This document shows positions 1-12,197 of a DNA stretch of 64,000 nt, piece after piece. Each line of letters starts with the position of its first letter. Position 1 is the stretch's first letter. Origin of the DNA: Dicyema japonicum (taxonomy: Eukaryota > Dicyemida > Rhombozoa > Dicyemidae); NCBI GenBank assembly GCA_011109175.1, contig RDEW01000015.1:576310-640309 (forward strand). Direction: 5' to 3'. A program made the translations under genes and the position numbers. A model generated the notes under the pieces. It saw nothing but the letters and a program-made list of their open reading frames with translations. It was not told where the DNA came from and did not search any database.

Positions 1-1262
1 CCAATCTTGAAGCCAGGAAAATCCGATAATGACCCCTCTTCTTACAGACCAATCTCGATTCGAATACTCGAAAGATTAGTTCTTGAAAATATCAAAGACT
101 ACATCCCGCTCTCTCCTTTCCAAGTGGATTCCGGGCTAAACGCTTCACAGCAACATACCTAACGTCCCTGTGCCAGTTCATTGCGGAGGGATTCAATTCC
201 ACTAAACCACACCAACGAACAGTCTTGGTCTCTGTTGATATAACAAAGGCTTTCGACAAAGTCTCAAGAAAAATCCTTACTGAGAAAATTTACGATACAT
301 GCATCCACCCAAACATAAAAATATGGATTGCCAACTTCTTAAGTGGGAGACGTGGACAAGTGATTTGCAATAACATAAAGTCAAAATCCCGTCTCACACC
401 AAAATGGAGTCCGTCAAGGATCCCCTATCGCCAGCCTTTTTTAATCTTTACATAAACGACATGCAACAAACCTGTAATGAAAAATGCCTAATCCTCTCCT
501 ATGCCGGCAATATCATTCTTGCCTCCAAGGACAAAAGCATTCAATCACCGACTCAGTCAACAAATGCTTGACATGCTCAAACAATTGCTCTAGAAGCCGA
601 TACTCGACGCATCAGCAACAAAGCCCTCTGTCACGCTGTTTACCACTTACAAAAGAAAGCTCTGTGTCTAACCAAAAATCTTTATGAAGAACCCGGCTAT
701 TTCTAATAACAAAACACCGAAGATTCTGGGAGTCACCTTTGATCAGGGACTCACCTTTATCCGACATGTTGAGAACATAGTAACTTCTGCTCTGAGGAAA
801 ATGAGAATTTTAAAAGTGCTCTCAAAAGCACGTAGAGACCAAACTGGTGGCCTTGCCACGATTTATGAACAATTTATCCGACCCACGATGACGCATGCAA
901 GTCCTTCGTGGGCAATGCAGATTTCACGATCCTCCTCATTGAAACTATCCGCAATCGAGGAGACCGCAATAAGGATAATTGGACCGGAATACAAAATCCA
1001 GCCTATTGAAAATCTCTGAATCGAATTACAACGGAAACTCTTTAAAGGAGGCTAGTTTACCGAGCTGCCCTCAATTCATACACTATCGAAATATCTACAA
1101 TCATACAGAAATTTTGAGCGATGCCATGTCAATGAGAAGAGCTGTTCAGGATTCTCGACTCCACCGGACTCGTGTTCTCCTTTGTCGGTCTGGGATCACT
1201 TAGTTAGTTGAGAACCTTTTATTTCTTTCTCTTTGACCCGTGATCCTGGAGGTATTAATAAT
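1..1262 (+). mobile_element. J-family (Jockey/CR1-like) LINE, 3' part, broken
   Basis: Decayed non-LTR retrotransposon running in from the left edge. Reverse transcriptase blocks are visible in several frames: VSVDITKAFDKV at about 225-265 (block A, the first catalytic Asp), ANFLSGRRG near 330, then after frameshifts the thumb-like PKILGVTFDQGLTF near 715-755. The 3' end has the family signature gggatcacttag (1192-1203) followed by an AT-rich tail ending in attaataataatg. The YADD catalytic box is degraded (around 500, SYAGN-like). No single frame spans the domain, so it is not expected to be active. Confidence 0.8.
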
Positions 1263-1489
1263 AATGATTCTTTTGGTTTTCTACCCTCACTTTCAACGCC
1301 AGGGGCCTTAATGTTTGATCGAAGAGGCACCAACTATGTCTGGACCTTAAAAGTATCGATGTTGACTCTGATGTTTTGGGGAGATGGGGGAAAGACCAGT
1401 ATCTCGGATCATACAAACGTGGCACGAGTGGAATTATATCTAATAATAACACTTGAAACCGGGACATCATTTTGTTTAAAAACAAGCCA

Positions 1490-1690
1490 AGTTAGTACGA
1501 AGTTGTATAGCCCCCCGGTCACATGTGGTTGTATGTGGCCGTTCGATTTCTTTTCCATGGAGTCATCGATCTACTTAACTCAAGAGACGTCCAATGCCTG
1601 GTCAGCATTCAAAGGGATCCATCTCTTCATTCCACCAGGAGACCATTTCGCTCCCTGTCGGTTGCTTCAACCTAAGCTTGCATGACAGTG
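1490..1690. repeat. Dispersed repeat shared with 42815-42990
   Basis: About 170 bases here resemble 42815-42990: both contain cgatctac/gtcattgg then gacg(t/c)ccaatgcctgg(t/c)c(a/g)gcat followed by ggatccactc-like sequence. The second copy sits just before a J-family 3' end, so this is probably a 3' region of some J-related element. No convincing coding potential; the long frames here on both strands look fortuitous. Confidence 0.5.
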
Positions 1691-1723
1691 TCATCTGGAT
1701 AACTGCATTTGGATAAAGACTCT

Positions 1724-1876
1724 ACTGCAGTGGTTCTCAACCTTAGTTCCGCAGACCTGATTTTGGAGTTCCACGATTAAAAAGAAATAAAAATTTTAAT
1801 AAAAAATTCGCACGTTATATATTTAGGCTCTGTTACCTTGTGGCTTCTGCGAGCACTTTAAGGTTAGGAACCGACG
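1724..1876. mobile_element. Possible hAT/Charlie-like MITE
   Basis: The left end reads CAGTGGTTCTCAACCTTAG, which is the classic terminal inverted repeat type of hAT/Charlie transposons. About 150 bp on, the reverse complement of aaggttaggaaccgacgtg gives a diverged partner (GGTTCCTAACCTTAAAG). I see no clean 8-bp target duplication. Similar hAT-type ends occur at 53726 and 60314. Treat as a suggestion. Confidence 0.35.
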
Positions 1877-2315
1877 TGTCTTATGAGAAGGGTATACATC
1901 ACCCCTCTCCAATTCCTATTCCCGAAAGCACCCCGCCCACAGAGAAGTTGTGTTGGATCCCAGAAGGCGCACGAGGAGAAAATGAGAATTCTGATTGAGG
2001 CCTGCGAGATCACTTAATTTATTTAGTAATTAAATTAACGATTGGTGTTCTTGGGTTAATAATAATATAACCGCTGCTCTACTGGAACTCGTCAGGATCG
2101 CGGGATTAGTTAACTTGGTTTTACTCAATCTCGGAATAATTCAATTTTTAGCAAAAAAGTAATTTTAGTCTTTTATTAATCGAATCCCGAAGAGTTAGTA
2201 TGATTAGTATCTGGTTAGATAGAGTCTGAGCATTGAGATTCCTAAGTAACTTTTTTAGTTTATTGTGGAAGTACATGACTATCTCTTCCTTAGTGATGTA
2301 TCCGTCCTCTGAAAT
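1877..2315. other. Intergenic, nothing recognised
   Basis: AT-rich sequence without an ORF or repeat that I can identify. It lies 3' of the EF-hand gene on the minus strand. Confidence 0.5.
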
Positions 2316-2774
2316 TTACTCAAAATAAATACTGTTCAAATCTTGCATAAAGTGATGTTTTACGAGTTCACGTTGAGTAACTTTTCCATTCCTGTTTTTG
2401 TCCAGTGGAGCAACTTGCAAACAAGAGTAAAAATGAGGAATTCCAAAATTTTCGTAGCATTTCTCAATATTCCCGACAGTTGCTTCATTGTCCCCCACTT
2501 AAATGTCGTTAGAAAAGTACATGAAAGTTGAATTTTAAAACTCTCCGGACATTTCTCAAAAAATAAGGACATGTGTTCGGCTAGTGAGAGCTTACCGTCG
2601 CTGTTTACGTCAGCGGTCTCGAAAACCTTAATATTCTTAGGCCTTATGTCAATCAAATCAGCTTTGATTTTTTTCATCAGCTCTACTTTACTTTCACCGT
2701 CATTTGAGCTAATAGGTAAAACTCAAATCTTACTGTATTGATGCTAACAGAGTTATGAATATCAGAAAACCCAT
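2316..2774 (-). CDS. Secreted small EF-hand calcium-binding protein (3 exons, two micro-introns)
   Basis: Spliced model on the minus strand: exons 2774-2734, 2708-2521 and 2497-2316, total 411 nt, 136 residues. The introns are 2733-2709 (25 nt, GTAAG...ATTAG) and 2520-2498 (23 nt, GTACTT...TTAAG with an internal CTAAC). Removing both joins the frames exactly and creates an N-terminal signal peptide (MGFLIFITLLASIHS). Two canonical EF-hand loops follow: DVNSDGKLSLAE (about residue 50) and DKNRNGKVTQRE (about residue 109), both with Ca2+-binding Asp/Asn/Gly/Glu positions filled. The protein is therefore predicted to enter the secretory pathway and bind calcium, like small calumenin/multiple-coagulation-factor-deficiency-type proteins; the exact orthologue is not clear. 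Without splicing the gene looks like two overlapping broken ORFs. Confidence 0.82.
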
Positions 2775-3191
2775 CACTAAATTCATTCAAATAATGACAT
2801 TTTTATATATTCGGATGCACCTGTGGCAGCAATATGTGACCAAATTAATCATATGGATTGATGGTCAAGTGACAATATGATTGATATTTTAATTAGTATA
2901 AGCACCACTAGGCTACCAGGTCACTAAAACTGTAAAAGAAAAATTTAATGCCATGAGGTTTTTCGGTCGAAATGGAAAAGAAATCAGGCAAGACTTCCTA
3001 TGTGGAATCAATACTGTGAAACTCCTGAATTATTTCTGAACAGCTTTTGAAAAACTGGGAGTACGTTATAGGACTTTAAACACCGAAGGAAAAAAAAGCA
3101 CACCATGCGATCTTATGTATGTGGAAATTAAGACTCAAACAGATATGTTTTTATTTAATTTTTTCACGTACAATCATTCCATCGGTCCCCT

Positions 3192-3529
3192 ATGGACTCG
3201 AAGGAGGGTCTTATCTTGCTTCTTAAAAAATCGAGGAGAGAAGTGATCAAAATTGCCCTACACAAACGGCTTGACGAGACGTTAGATGAAGACGATGATT
3301 TGTTATTAGTGTCGATCAGACAAGTAACAGAGAAAATGATGGCAAACTTCCTGAAAAGGGATGACATCCTGACTCGTATGTCGCAGCACTGAATGAACCA
3401 TAAGGGGAGGGTCTGAAGTCGCAGAAAAGAATCCAAGCTATGGCAGAACGTCAACCAGGATTGAAAAGTCAACCCATATCTGACATACAAGAAGGTATTC
3501 AAAAAGTCGTGTCCTTACGGAAGGGATGA
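3192..3529 (+). CDS. Small charged helical protein, unknown (2 exons, 29-nt intron)
   Basis: Exon 1 3192-3375 and exon 2 3405-3529 flank a 29-nt intron (GTATGT...ATAAG, 3376-3404). Splicing gives an uninterrupted 309-nt frame, 102 residues; unspliced reading stops just inside the intron. The product is Lys/Arg/Glu-rich and helical, with an acidic patch (DETLDEDDDLL, about residue 30) and a C-terminal half with QPISDIQEGIQKVV. No signal peptide or membrane span. I do not recognise the family; the acidic-basic character would fit a nuclear or cytosolic adaptor, but that is only a guess. Support rests on the frame-restoring consensus intron. Confidence 0.5.
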
Positions 3530-3654
3530 CTAAGTGAAACCGGGATTGCTTAAACAGTTGATCACTCATTCCGTTTTCTTAAAAAGTTTCCTCGGATTAG
3601 TAAATTAAACTCCACGTTAATCCAACGGAATATAATTTTGAATGAATTTTAAAC

Positions 3655-3963
3655 TTGACAAATATAATTAGAAATATCTTAATCTTATGTTCCTGTCCCG
3701 GATTGAGTATAGAACCTGTGCTTAACACGGTTGTGCAGCAGCGAAAAACAAATGGGTTTGGTGTTCCAAAGAACTTTATCTCTCAAAAGACTGGGATGAA
3801 GTCCTTTGTGAAAAAGGCTAATGAACTTGGAAGGTCCGCAAATAAATGTCTAAATGCGTCGATTGCTGAGAATTCTGAGTCTTTATTCAATGCCTTCCCG
3901 TACGTGCATTTGGTACTCTACTTGATGGGAACACAATCCGCGTTAAAATCGATCTTTAGGTAA
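3655..3963 (+). CDS. Hypothetical ORF or last exon, unknown
   Basis: An open frame of about 100 codons ending in TAA at 3961-3963, without a convincing ATG (it would need an upstream exon). Contains QQRKTNGFGVPKNFISQKTG and a hydrophobic stretch FPYVHLVLYLMG near the C-terminus. It is not similar to the retrotransposon families in this window. Family unknown; could be the terminal exon of a gene whose first exons lie at 3530-3650. Confidence 0.28.
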   Translation: MTNIIRNILILCSCPGLSIEPVLNTVVQQRKTNGFGVPKNFISQKTGMKSFVKKANELGRSANKCLNASIAENSESLFNAFPYVHLVLYLMGTQSALKSIFR

Positions 3964-4034
3964 GTTTTGACGTCTGCTTGAAACACCGGTGCCGAGACGA
4001 CTGGAGATTTCCTTGTCACACCATGTTAAACTCG

Positions 4035-5345
4035 AATTATTTATTTATTTAGAACCCCGGGATCACAGAAAGAAAGACAGAAAAACGTCAGACAGTTAAG
4101 TAATCACAGTTCCCGCAATCAAATGAGCCATCTAACGTCTGTGGCCTCCCATTGTTCCCAATACTGCGCGAAAGAGCCTTTTCTCATCCCTGCAGAAAAA
4201 CCCGATTGGAGAAGGGAACTTCCTAACCAATCGACTTTTTTTTGCCTTGGAAAAAGACAGGCTAAGCGAGTTTCCGTCCTCCTTACAAACTTGAAGGAAT
4301 CCAATTCCGCGACCACGGGTCGCAGCTTCAGTAAGTAAGAGTTTAACCCTCGATCCAGAGTGAGGGCCCATCATAGATATAGTTTTCTGGTATATTGAAT
4401 TGATTCTGTGGAGCGTAGTCTCGATAACGCGAATCTCCATGCAACAGAAGCATGCTCCACAGCCGGGGCGATGTTTTGCCGGTAGAGTTTTCCAACAGAA
4501 GCGTTCAAATTTAAAGGAGTCCTCCGGACAAGCGCGCATATAACATTCAACTTCTGCAGTCTTTTAGTGAAGACTGTCTTCGTATGTGAGTAATAGCCTG
4601 TCGAACATTAGTCCCAGAATTGAAGGAGACCTTGTCAACGGTATCTAAACAGGACCAATAAAAATTCTTGGATCTTTTTTTGAACGACGATCTGAAGTGA
4701 AAAGTGCACATATTGATTTTTCGGCAGAAATAGTTAGTCGGTTAGCAGTCTGTTAATCATAGACGTGTTCACTTTTTTCTGAGCATTTGAGCTTGCGATT
4801 TGCGTGGATCGGTAACGTGTTGCAATTATTAAGTCGTCTGCGTGAGATAATAGCAAAAAATTTTCGTCCTCGTAATTTGCAGGTCGTGGAATAAAAGATA
4901 GAAAAGGGTCGGAGAAAGCGGAGAACCTTGTGGTAGTCCATTAGGTAGTCGTGATCTCAATCTATGTCCCACGTCGCACAAAGAGAAAGTTGGCCAACCA
5001 CTGCTTTAAGTTTGGACGAACTTTCGAATCAAAAATCTTCCCAATAAGAAGCTTTCTTGGAACTGTCTCGAAAGCCTTGTTTATGTCGTTATTCTCGAAT
5101 GTCACGAGGGCTATCGAAGACGTCGGGTTTAGTTGTCTTCTGTAACCCGTCGGTCTTGACAGAGCTGATATCAAGAGGCCGGATGGCGTAACGACCATGC
5201 CATGGAGCTAAGGGAGGTCTCTCTCAAGTCGTCTTTGCGCGCAGATTCCGTAGCGATCACCGCTGAAGGTTCTAAAAGGAGGAAGTACCGCGGCATTGGA
5301 GACTGATTCGCTTTCCAGTGATCTCCCTCTAGACGCCTGGTGTTA
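4035..5345 (-). mobile_element. J-family LINE, antisense, broken
   Basis: Minus-strand reverse transcriptase fragment. From 5198 downward: VTFENNDINKAFETVPRK (block A region) and KQWLANFLFVRRG; at about 4865-4840 the catalytic box is SHADDLIIATR; the C-terminal region lies at 4540-4130. The 3' end on the minus strand is gtgattactta ... gatcccggggttctaaataaataaataa at about 4110-4035, matching the J-family 3' signature and repeat tail. Several frameshifts. The antisense ORFs on the plus strand here are shadows. Confidence 0.75.
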
Positions 5346-6102
5346 TTGGCCCGAGCATGTCTGAGTTTATTAGGCTAATTAAGTTTGAAAGATTGGAAAA
5401 TCGATTTTTCAATAATTTTTGTGTAAGTACTGGTTAGAAAAACACGATGATTAGTTTTGATTTTTGTGTTTTATAACAAATTTTGAGGTTTACATGCTTA
5501 AGAGAATCAAGGGTAGACGAGAATGGACTTCAAAATTAGATCATGATAACCTAAAAATAGCAGTAGAGTTGTTTAAGTGTATAAATTCGTGAATAAATAA
5601 CCAACGAGCACATAATAAACATCAGAACAGACATCGAAAACGGCAGTTTTGATTGAACAACAACTGAAGTTGGTAAGGGCAGCTACTCTGTCTAACAACC
5701 CCTTCTCCAAAGTCACGACCAAATACTATTAAAATCATCTAAGATACCTTTCTGGAGAGCCATCCATGATTCTCGTCTACGTCTGATAAGACCTCCCCCA
5801 TGTCGGTCTGGGTCCTTCAAATAAAGAAAACAGGCGGTTTATAAGAAAATAACAATCAAAAGCAAACCCTCCCAAAGATCAGTCAGATGTATCTGATATA
5901 GCGGGAAAATTAAAGCGGATCAGAACAAGAGAAGAGGAGGTTCGTCTACTGGTCGTCTAGCATATTCTTGAGTATTTGGATTTATGACTGAAAGATAATA
6001 AATAATTTGGAAACATTTATGAATTCGAAATATAAAAGATTATAAAATTATATAAAAATAAATAAATAAAATAAACAAAAAGCATATTGCGTTGTGTCTT
6101 GT
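5346..6102. other. AT-rich upstream region of the spenito-like gene
   Basis: No coding region recognised. A short segment (about 5768-5805, gattctcgtctacgtctgat...cctcccccatgtc) is found again inverted at about 11823-11862, and cgacatgggggag also occurs near 61118, so this is a dispersed repeat. The last 100 bases before 6103 are very A/T-rich and may hold the promoter. Confidence 0.4.
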
Positions 6103-7699
6103 ATGAGCTCCTTTGATTCTCTAAACTCTAATAATCGAGAAAATGGCGCTAAACGGAGAAGAATGGATGACGGGAGGCATGAAACCAACCTATTTTCTTC
6201 AATAATATTCACCAACCTCCCGAATATGCATTCAGATGAAATTTATGACGAACTATACAACAACTTCAACCATCTCAAATACTACAACGTACAAATGACA
6301 TCTCACAACGGACAAACTGTGGCTTATGTTAATTTTGATGATCACTCCACTGCCTCACGTGCATACAGAGATACGGTCGATAAAGCCCGTTTATTTGACG
6401 GACATGTGCTTGTTGCTCCAGTTATACGAGGACAGAAAACACATCCCTTGAGAGTGAGGGGAAAGTCAAAGCGACGGAAAGAAAGGAAGGCGGAAGAGAA
6501 TGATCCTTGTCGATCACTGTTTGTTGGGAATATAACTCAACGTGTGACCTCAGATGAAGTGGAGAGAGTATTCAATGAGTATGGTTATGTGGACTCTGTG
6601 ATAATGAGATGTAATGACGATGGGGGTTACTGCTTTGTGATGTTTGGGGACATAGAAATGGCCATAAATGCTAAGGAAAATGCAAAAAACGTGAAATTTG
6701 GGGGGATCCATGTGTCATTGGATTCGGAAAGGCAATCCCTAACAGTTGTCTCTATATTGGGGGAGTTTCTGAAGACATGAGGGGGAAAGTACTCAACCAG
6801 TTTGATAGATTTGGTCGTATTATTCGTGATTACTGGCCGGTGGATGCTGATTGTTGTTATATCGAATTTGATGAACTTTCCTCAGCTATTACGGCTTACA
6901 AACGAATCCATCATTACCTTGACAACATCATAGTCGACTATGCTCGTCAAAGACATATGAATTTTGAATTCTCACGAAAATGTGCTCATTTCAGAAAAAA
7001 CAAGAAGACCATTTTTACAAATAAGGTCTGAGAAGAGCGCCAAGAATGTCACTCCAAGTAAATCAGAGAAACACAGCTCACCCTATGGTAAATCAAACAA
7101 ACACGGTCTATCACCGTCACCCAGCAAGTCGGACAGGCGCAGTTTTACTCACTCGGAAAGTAAATCTGAACAAGCTCAGTGTCAGTCCCTTAGACAGAAA
7201 ATTGTGGACTTCTGTGAACGACACAAATGAGGAAGCAAGTCGTAATAGTTATTCCCTGAGCCCAATATCGGACGTAGACTCTCTGTCTCTGAGTCAACTA
7301 AGGGAGGCCAAGCCAGCATGGACAGTTACACTGTCTATCAAAAGTGAGAGAATGCTTGTATCAATGTCACTTGTGAAGGGGAAATCAGAGTTTATATCGA
7401 CTTTGAGCAAATTTACTCAGCTTTCAATAAATCATCGTCTTAAATTGGAGGATGAAAAACTGAATGAAGTGAGGAGGAGAATGAAAGAGGGGCAGTATGC
7501 TGTGTTGGTTGGGTTTGGCCCGATTGGAAAACTTTTGGAGTATTTGGATGATAAGAAGGCCGCTGGAGTTATGTGTTGTGGTGGAGGAGTATTGCATGTC
7601 TTTGGGAAATGTGATTTTGTCAGAGAGTTATTGAGTCCTCAAGTGAATGGATATGATTTAATTGACCAATTTGTCACCGTTCTGGTTATTTGTAGTTGA
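6103..7699 (+). CDS. Spenito/RBM15-like RNA-binding protein (RRM x3 + SPOC)
   Basis: Domain order matches the split-ends family: RRM1 (about residues 30-105, SIIFTNLP...VAYVNF), RRM2 (SLFVGNI...YCFVMF), RRM3 (CLYIGGV...CCYIEFDEL) at about 6750-6945, an RS/KS-rich linker (6990-7230), and a C-terminal SPOC domain (KPAWTVTLSIK ... KKAAGVM) at 7310-7690. RBM15/spenito proteins act in the nucleus in m6A methyltransferase recruitment and mRNA export/splicing. ATG at 6103 gives MSSFDSLNSN. The frame changes at a G6 run near 6700 and an A6 run near 7000; restoring one base in each keeps RRM2-RRM3-linker continuous. The third shift near 7160-7200 could be a 34-nt GTAAAT...CCTTAG intron. So either assembly errors or a recent pseudogene; domain identity itself is clear. 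Confidence 0.8.
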
Positions 7700-10600
7700 G
7701 GTATTTCTTGTTTATATTTTAGATTAACAATGATTTTCTTTTTTATTTCACCGACTTTGTTAATTTGTGGTTTTCTGTTATTATTTCTTCAAATGGGGTT
7801 ATTGTGTCTGAGGATTTGTTAGGTTTAGAATTATTGCAATCTCAATATCGTCAATACAATTTGCAAATTATTGTCTATAGATCATTATATTGGTGAATAT
7901 TTCGTTATTTATTAATACATCTTTTATCCCAGAATCAATCTTAAATTTCGATATCATATTTAATTTTATTTCCTCTGTACATTTGTTTAGAAAATCTCAC
8001 TTTGTTTAGAAAATCTATTTTGGTGCACCTTATTTTAACGGTAGAAGATAACCATTTGATGGTAACATCCTCTTTTAATCACTTGAGTTTGTGAGGTATC
8101 GGGACATGGGTGCATGAGTAGTACATTTTCTCTATCTTTGGTGTTTTATTGACGGCATTTATTATTATTTAAAGAAATGACTTAGTCGATGGAACTTGAT
8201 AATTCGCTTTGGTTCACTTGTGATAGTGTTCAATGGTGATCTGTTATAAACAGCTATTCGACGTTTCAATTGCCATCACTTATTTTATTTACTCCAAGAT
8301 CACAAATGGACTTGGTGGATGTGACTTGGGACTAGTGCCACACCGTTTATTTTTGACGCGCGCAGGCTTAGACATGGAAAAGTAGTTCGACATTTCCTTC
8401 CCTCGTTGGGTTGTTTTCTCATTATTCTTATGGTGGTTAAATACAGTCTTATATAGTGCTTATCAAGATGATGCTTTAATTATAGAAGATTTTCACGACG
8501 GCGTTTGTATTAAGGAGTGAATATATATAAGAAATATGGTCCCTGGAATAAATGTAAACTTTCAACTTTGAATTTATAATGTATTTTGGTCATTTTTATC
8601 TATGTCTTTCTGAGTTTTAAATATCTTAATTACACAGAAAAACTACGGGAGAGGTTTTATTTGTCTATTGGAGAAGCTTCACATTTGTGTCAAAGATCAA
8701 ATGAAATCTTGTAGAGACAATTTGAGCATTATGCACTTTTTTACAATAATCTTTGTTCAAGTCTTGGGTGATTTTACTCACAAGCATGATGTGTTAGATG
8801 TCTCTCTAATTCAAAAAAGCGAGTTTTTGATGTCTCATGGATCCGTCGTTTCGACCTATCATGTGAAAGAAATAAGGTGAGAGCTTTTACTCTTGATGGA
8901 GCTGTGTAAACAATTTTGATTATTCTTTTTTGTAAGGTGGGAGAATAAAAAAGGTCATTTAATAATGATGACTGGTGAAAAAGTATGTTTATTTGAACTG
9001 TTAAACTTATTACCTGTCCGATACAACAATTGAAAGATCATGGACGAGGATTATATGTTGGAAGTTGCAGATATGTGATAGCTAATATGACTGCTGCTTA
9101 CAATATTTAGAAGACTAATTACATTTATCGTGTTCGTTTTGTCTGAAGATCGATAATGGGTGTATTAAAGATGAAACATGGAGTTTCCCCTATGTTGAAT
9201 AACTAGATGCCACAGGACAACACTTTGGCTTCTCGAGGCCGTAAAATGCTAATATTAGTTATATCGAAGACAGAACTATGTTGTGAGATTTATCCAACGA
9301 TATCCATGCTGTAAATATCGAATTATAAATCAGTCTCATGAACTCCAATCAATCATACTCTGAGATACTCGTTGATACGTTAAATGGAAATTTAATGTAA
9401 AAACCTTGCACAATGTACATCAATGTGAAAATTGAGATAACTCTATTTCCCACTGAGTTATCTTTTCTGTAGTGAGGATTCTCTACACTCAATTAGTTGA
9501 TTTCCTTGACTGACCTGGTTTAATTGAATTATTTTCCAGATATTTTAAAACTAGGTGAGATATTACCAAAATAAAATGTTGTTGTAAATTATTTGTAACT
9601 CATAATTTAGGGTTTAGACATGCTGGAATGGTTACCATCACCTGTCATTTGTAATCTGACAGCTGTCATATTTAACATACATTTCATTTTGATCAGAGAT
9701 ATAGTCAGTTAATCAAAGAGTGTTCACAATCATATTTTGCCATCAAAGAAATGTTCTTAAGGCCGTTGTAAAAGATTGTTCAATATGCAGGTTTTTCATT
9801 CTTTTAAAGTATGAAATATTTCTGATTTTATGTGATTGCTTCTAGACCAAATAAAAGTTTCCAAGCGGATTTAATCGATTTCAAAATTTGAGTACATCAA
9901 ATGAAGATTACAAATTGATTTTAACTGTTACAGTAAATATGTCATATGACTAAATAGGATATAAAGTATTTTTATAATTAACTTTTTGATTCACATGAAG
10001 GATTATAGAATCAGTCTTTAAGACTTAACCGTTTTGAGATGTCTTATGAAGAACTAGCTGAAATTACTCATATTTTATTATCGCCTAGAGGTAAATATTA
10101 ATAATTTATATACTCAGATTAGAGAACTTTCAGGAAAATCAAAAATAATTAAAACGTGCAAGAAAACTTAATAATTAAGTATAAGTGATTATCATTGATT
10201 TACGATAAATTTCATCACTAATGACAGGTCACACAATTTAAGTGGCTCAAGTCAGCCTCAGTCATAAAGAAGTGAGAATTTTTACTTTAGTATTTATTTG
10301 TATCATTGAGATTTTTAGGTTTCGTATTACAGGATATTGAAAAAATATTTGCTACGATTAAATGGAGAAAGATAGGAGAGTGTATATGGATTTATTTATA
10401 CAAATCACTTACTTTTTTGACCATACTCGTGGATGATCTTATGAGAAATTCTATAATCAATTTGGTTTATGAAGGATGCAAAGTGCCTGGATGGATGTTA
10501 AAAAACACAGTCCTTTCGGCAAGGAATAGGTAATGTTTCCATTATGACCGCGACACTCATCAACCCGTAAGATGAGTGGAACCTTCAGTCGAATGGACAG

Positions 10601-10984
10601 AACCGGGGACCACATGAATTTGGACCAGAACTTATTACACGAAGATATCCGGAAAGAGAACGCATATGATCACAAATATAAACAACGTTGAGAGCAAGAG
10701 AAATTCCTAATGAATTATAATAGGTGATAAACACTTAACTCTATGCTTCATAACTGGTGGCGATACTAAAGTGTTGACATTGATGGATCTGATGACTTGT
10801 TGGTTAGTGGAAACGGCTGTAAGAGATATGAGGCTATGTAATGTCTTCTTCTGGACAGAGACTTGTTTTTGGGTTAAATACAATCATTCCAAGAAAACTT
10901 GTTTAAAATAAAAGATAAGTTCAACAGCATGGATAAATTATTGAGTGGTTGTAAAAGAAAATTGACGAATAATGAAGATTTTGA
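7700..10984. other. Long low-information intergenic region
   Basis: 3.3 kb of AT-rich DNA. Two short frames (8668-8880 and 10306-10533, 70 and 75 codons) have no recognisable domain and no clean micro-intron model. They may be remnants of the ZBED/hAT element that becomes recognisable at about 10985, or unrelated. No tRNA, rRNA or tandem repeat seen. Confidence 0.4.
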
Positions 10985-11365
10985 TAGAAGCTCAAATACT
11001 TATTGTTAGGATTCACACGTATTAGTGCTGATTCCTTTGAAATACCCATATATTATTTTGCAAACCATTTTTTGGAAGGACTACAGCTGATGAAATTTTT
11101 GATATAATTGTTACATTTTTAAGAGAACAACATAAAATAGATTATTTGTGTTGGACTTTGTACAGACGGACACAGTCAACGTCAGGATACAACACTGCAC
11201 CATAAATTATCTGGACTGACTGCATGTTTCACAGATCAGCACTTTTTCAAAGAATATGAGTCCAGAACTTAACAATATTTTTACACAAATTACAAAAGTT
11301 ATAAACTACATAAAACACAGCTTTTTGGATAGCTGTGTCAAGGTATGGATGCAAATATACATCAC
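10985..11365 (+). pseudogene. hAT (ZBED5/SCAND3-type) transposase fossil
   Basis: Scattered over three frames, the central catalytic region of ZBED-type hAT transposase-derived proteins is visible: ADEIFDIIVTFLREQ, then ICVGLCTDG (11140-11168, containing the conserved Asp after CT), a W(T)xCMFHRSAL-like segment near 11215, and SPELNNIFTQITKVINYIK near 11265-11315. The order and spacing match the hAT family. Frameshifts and stops make it inactive. Confidence 0.6.
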
Positions 11366-12190
11366 TTATATTATTGTCGGTTACTGGATTGGCAAGTGAC
11401 GCCGTCATCAGTGGACATTCACTGCGGAACTGGATAGTCTAAAAGGACATACACCCAAGAAAAAGAAAACAAAAAGTGAAGAGTTTTCCTTGATCCTCCC
11501 TCGATTAGCTATTATAACTGTTCTTTGCTTAAAATAAAGGGTGTGTTCTGCCTATGGGGAGCTATAACTGAAATGGCTCCTCGGAAAGTGCGAATATTAT
11601 TGTGAGGTGCGCTGACTATCTCGATAAACTGTGTTTGAACTCAAGCTGCTGGCTTAAGATCTCCGGGTTAAAGAGAAAGAGTCCTCAACTAACAAAGTGA
11701 TACAAATTCCTACTGTCAGAGTAAGACTTATCCATTCTAAATAAAGAATCATTTTTGTATGTCGGGAAGGAACTGGGCGTCTTCTTAGATAACATGATCT
11801 TATGACACCTATGGGGATATTATTGACATGGGGGAGGCCCTATCTGACGTGGACGAGAATCCTAGATGGCCCCAGAAAGGAAATGTAGTTATCTCCTACC
11901 TAGGGTGATTTTTAAGGTATTTGTTCACGGTTTCATAGAGGGGCTGTTAGGCAGAGTATCTGCCCTCTCCAACTTCTGTTGCTGTCCAGTCAAAACATCT
12001 TCCAAAGGGGCGGACACAAAGTTTCAGCTAGTGACCCTTTTGGCAGCTTCCTGGTATGCGGGCAATTTCAGGAGGGGAGTGGGAGAGGGAAATGACCATT
12101 GACAACGATGAGGATAAAATGTTGGCTATTCAACAAATGGGGTTAAAGACTTCTAGTAAGACATTGTATTTATTTATGAGCATAAAAATT
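11366..12190. other. Intergenic, repeat debris
   Basis: An ORF at 11866-12102 has no recognisable domain. The segment 11823-11862 is an inverted copy of 5768-5805. Nothing else supported. Confidence 0.35.
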
Positions 12191-12197
12191 AATAAAA

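Noticed and set aside
10050-10170. Candidate gene MSYEELAEITHILLSPR with a 27-nt GTAAAT...CTCAG intron
   Set aside because: Splicing leads into a TAG one codon later; frames disagree by one base and no homology supports it.
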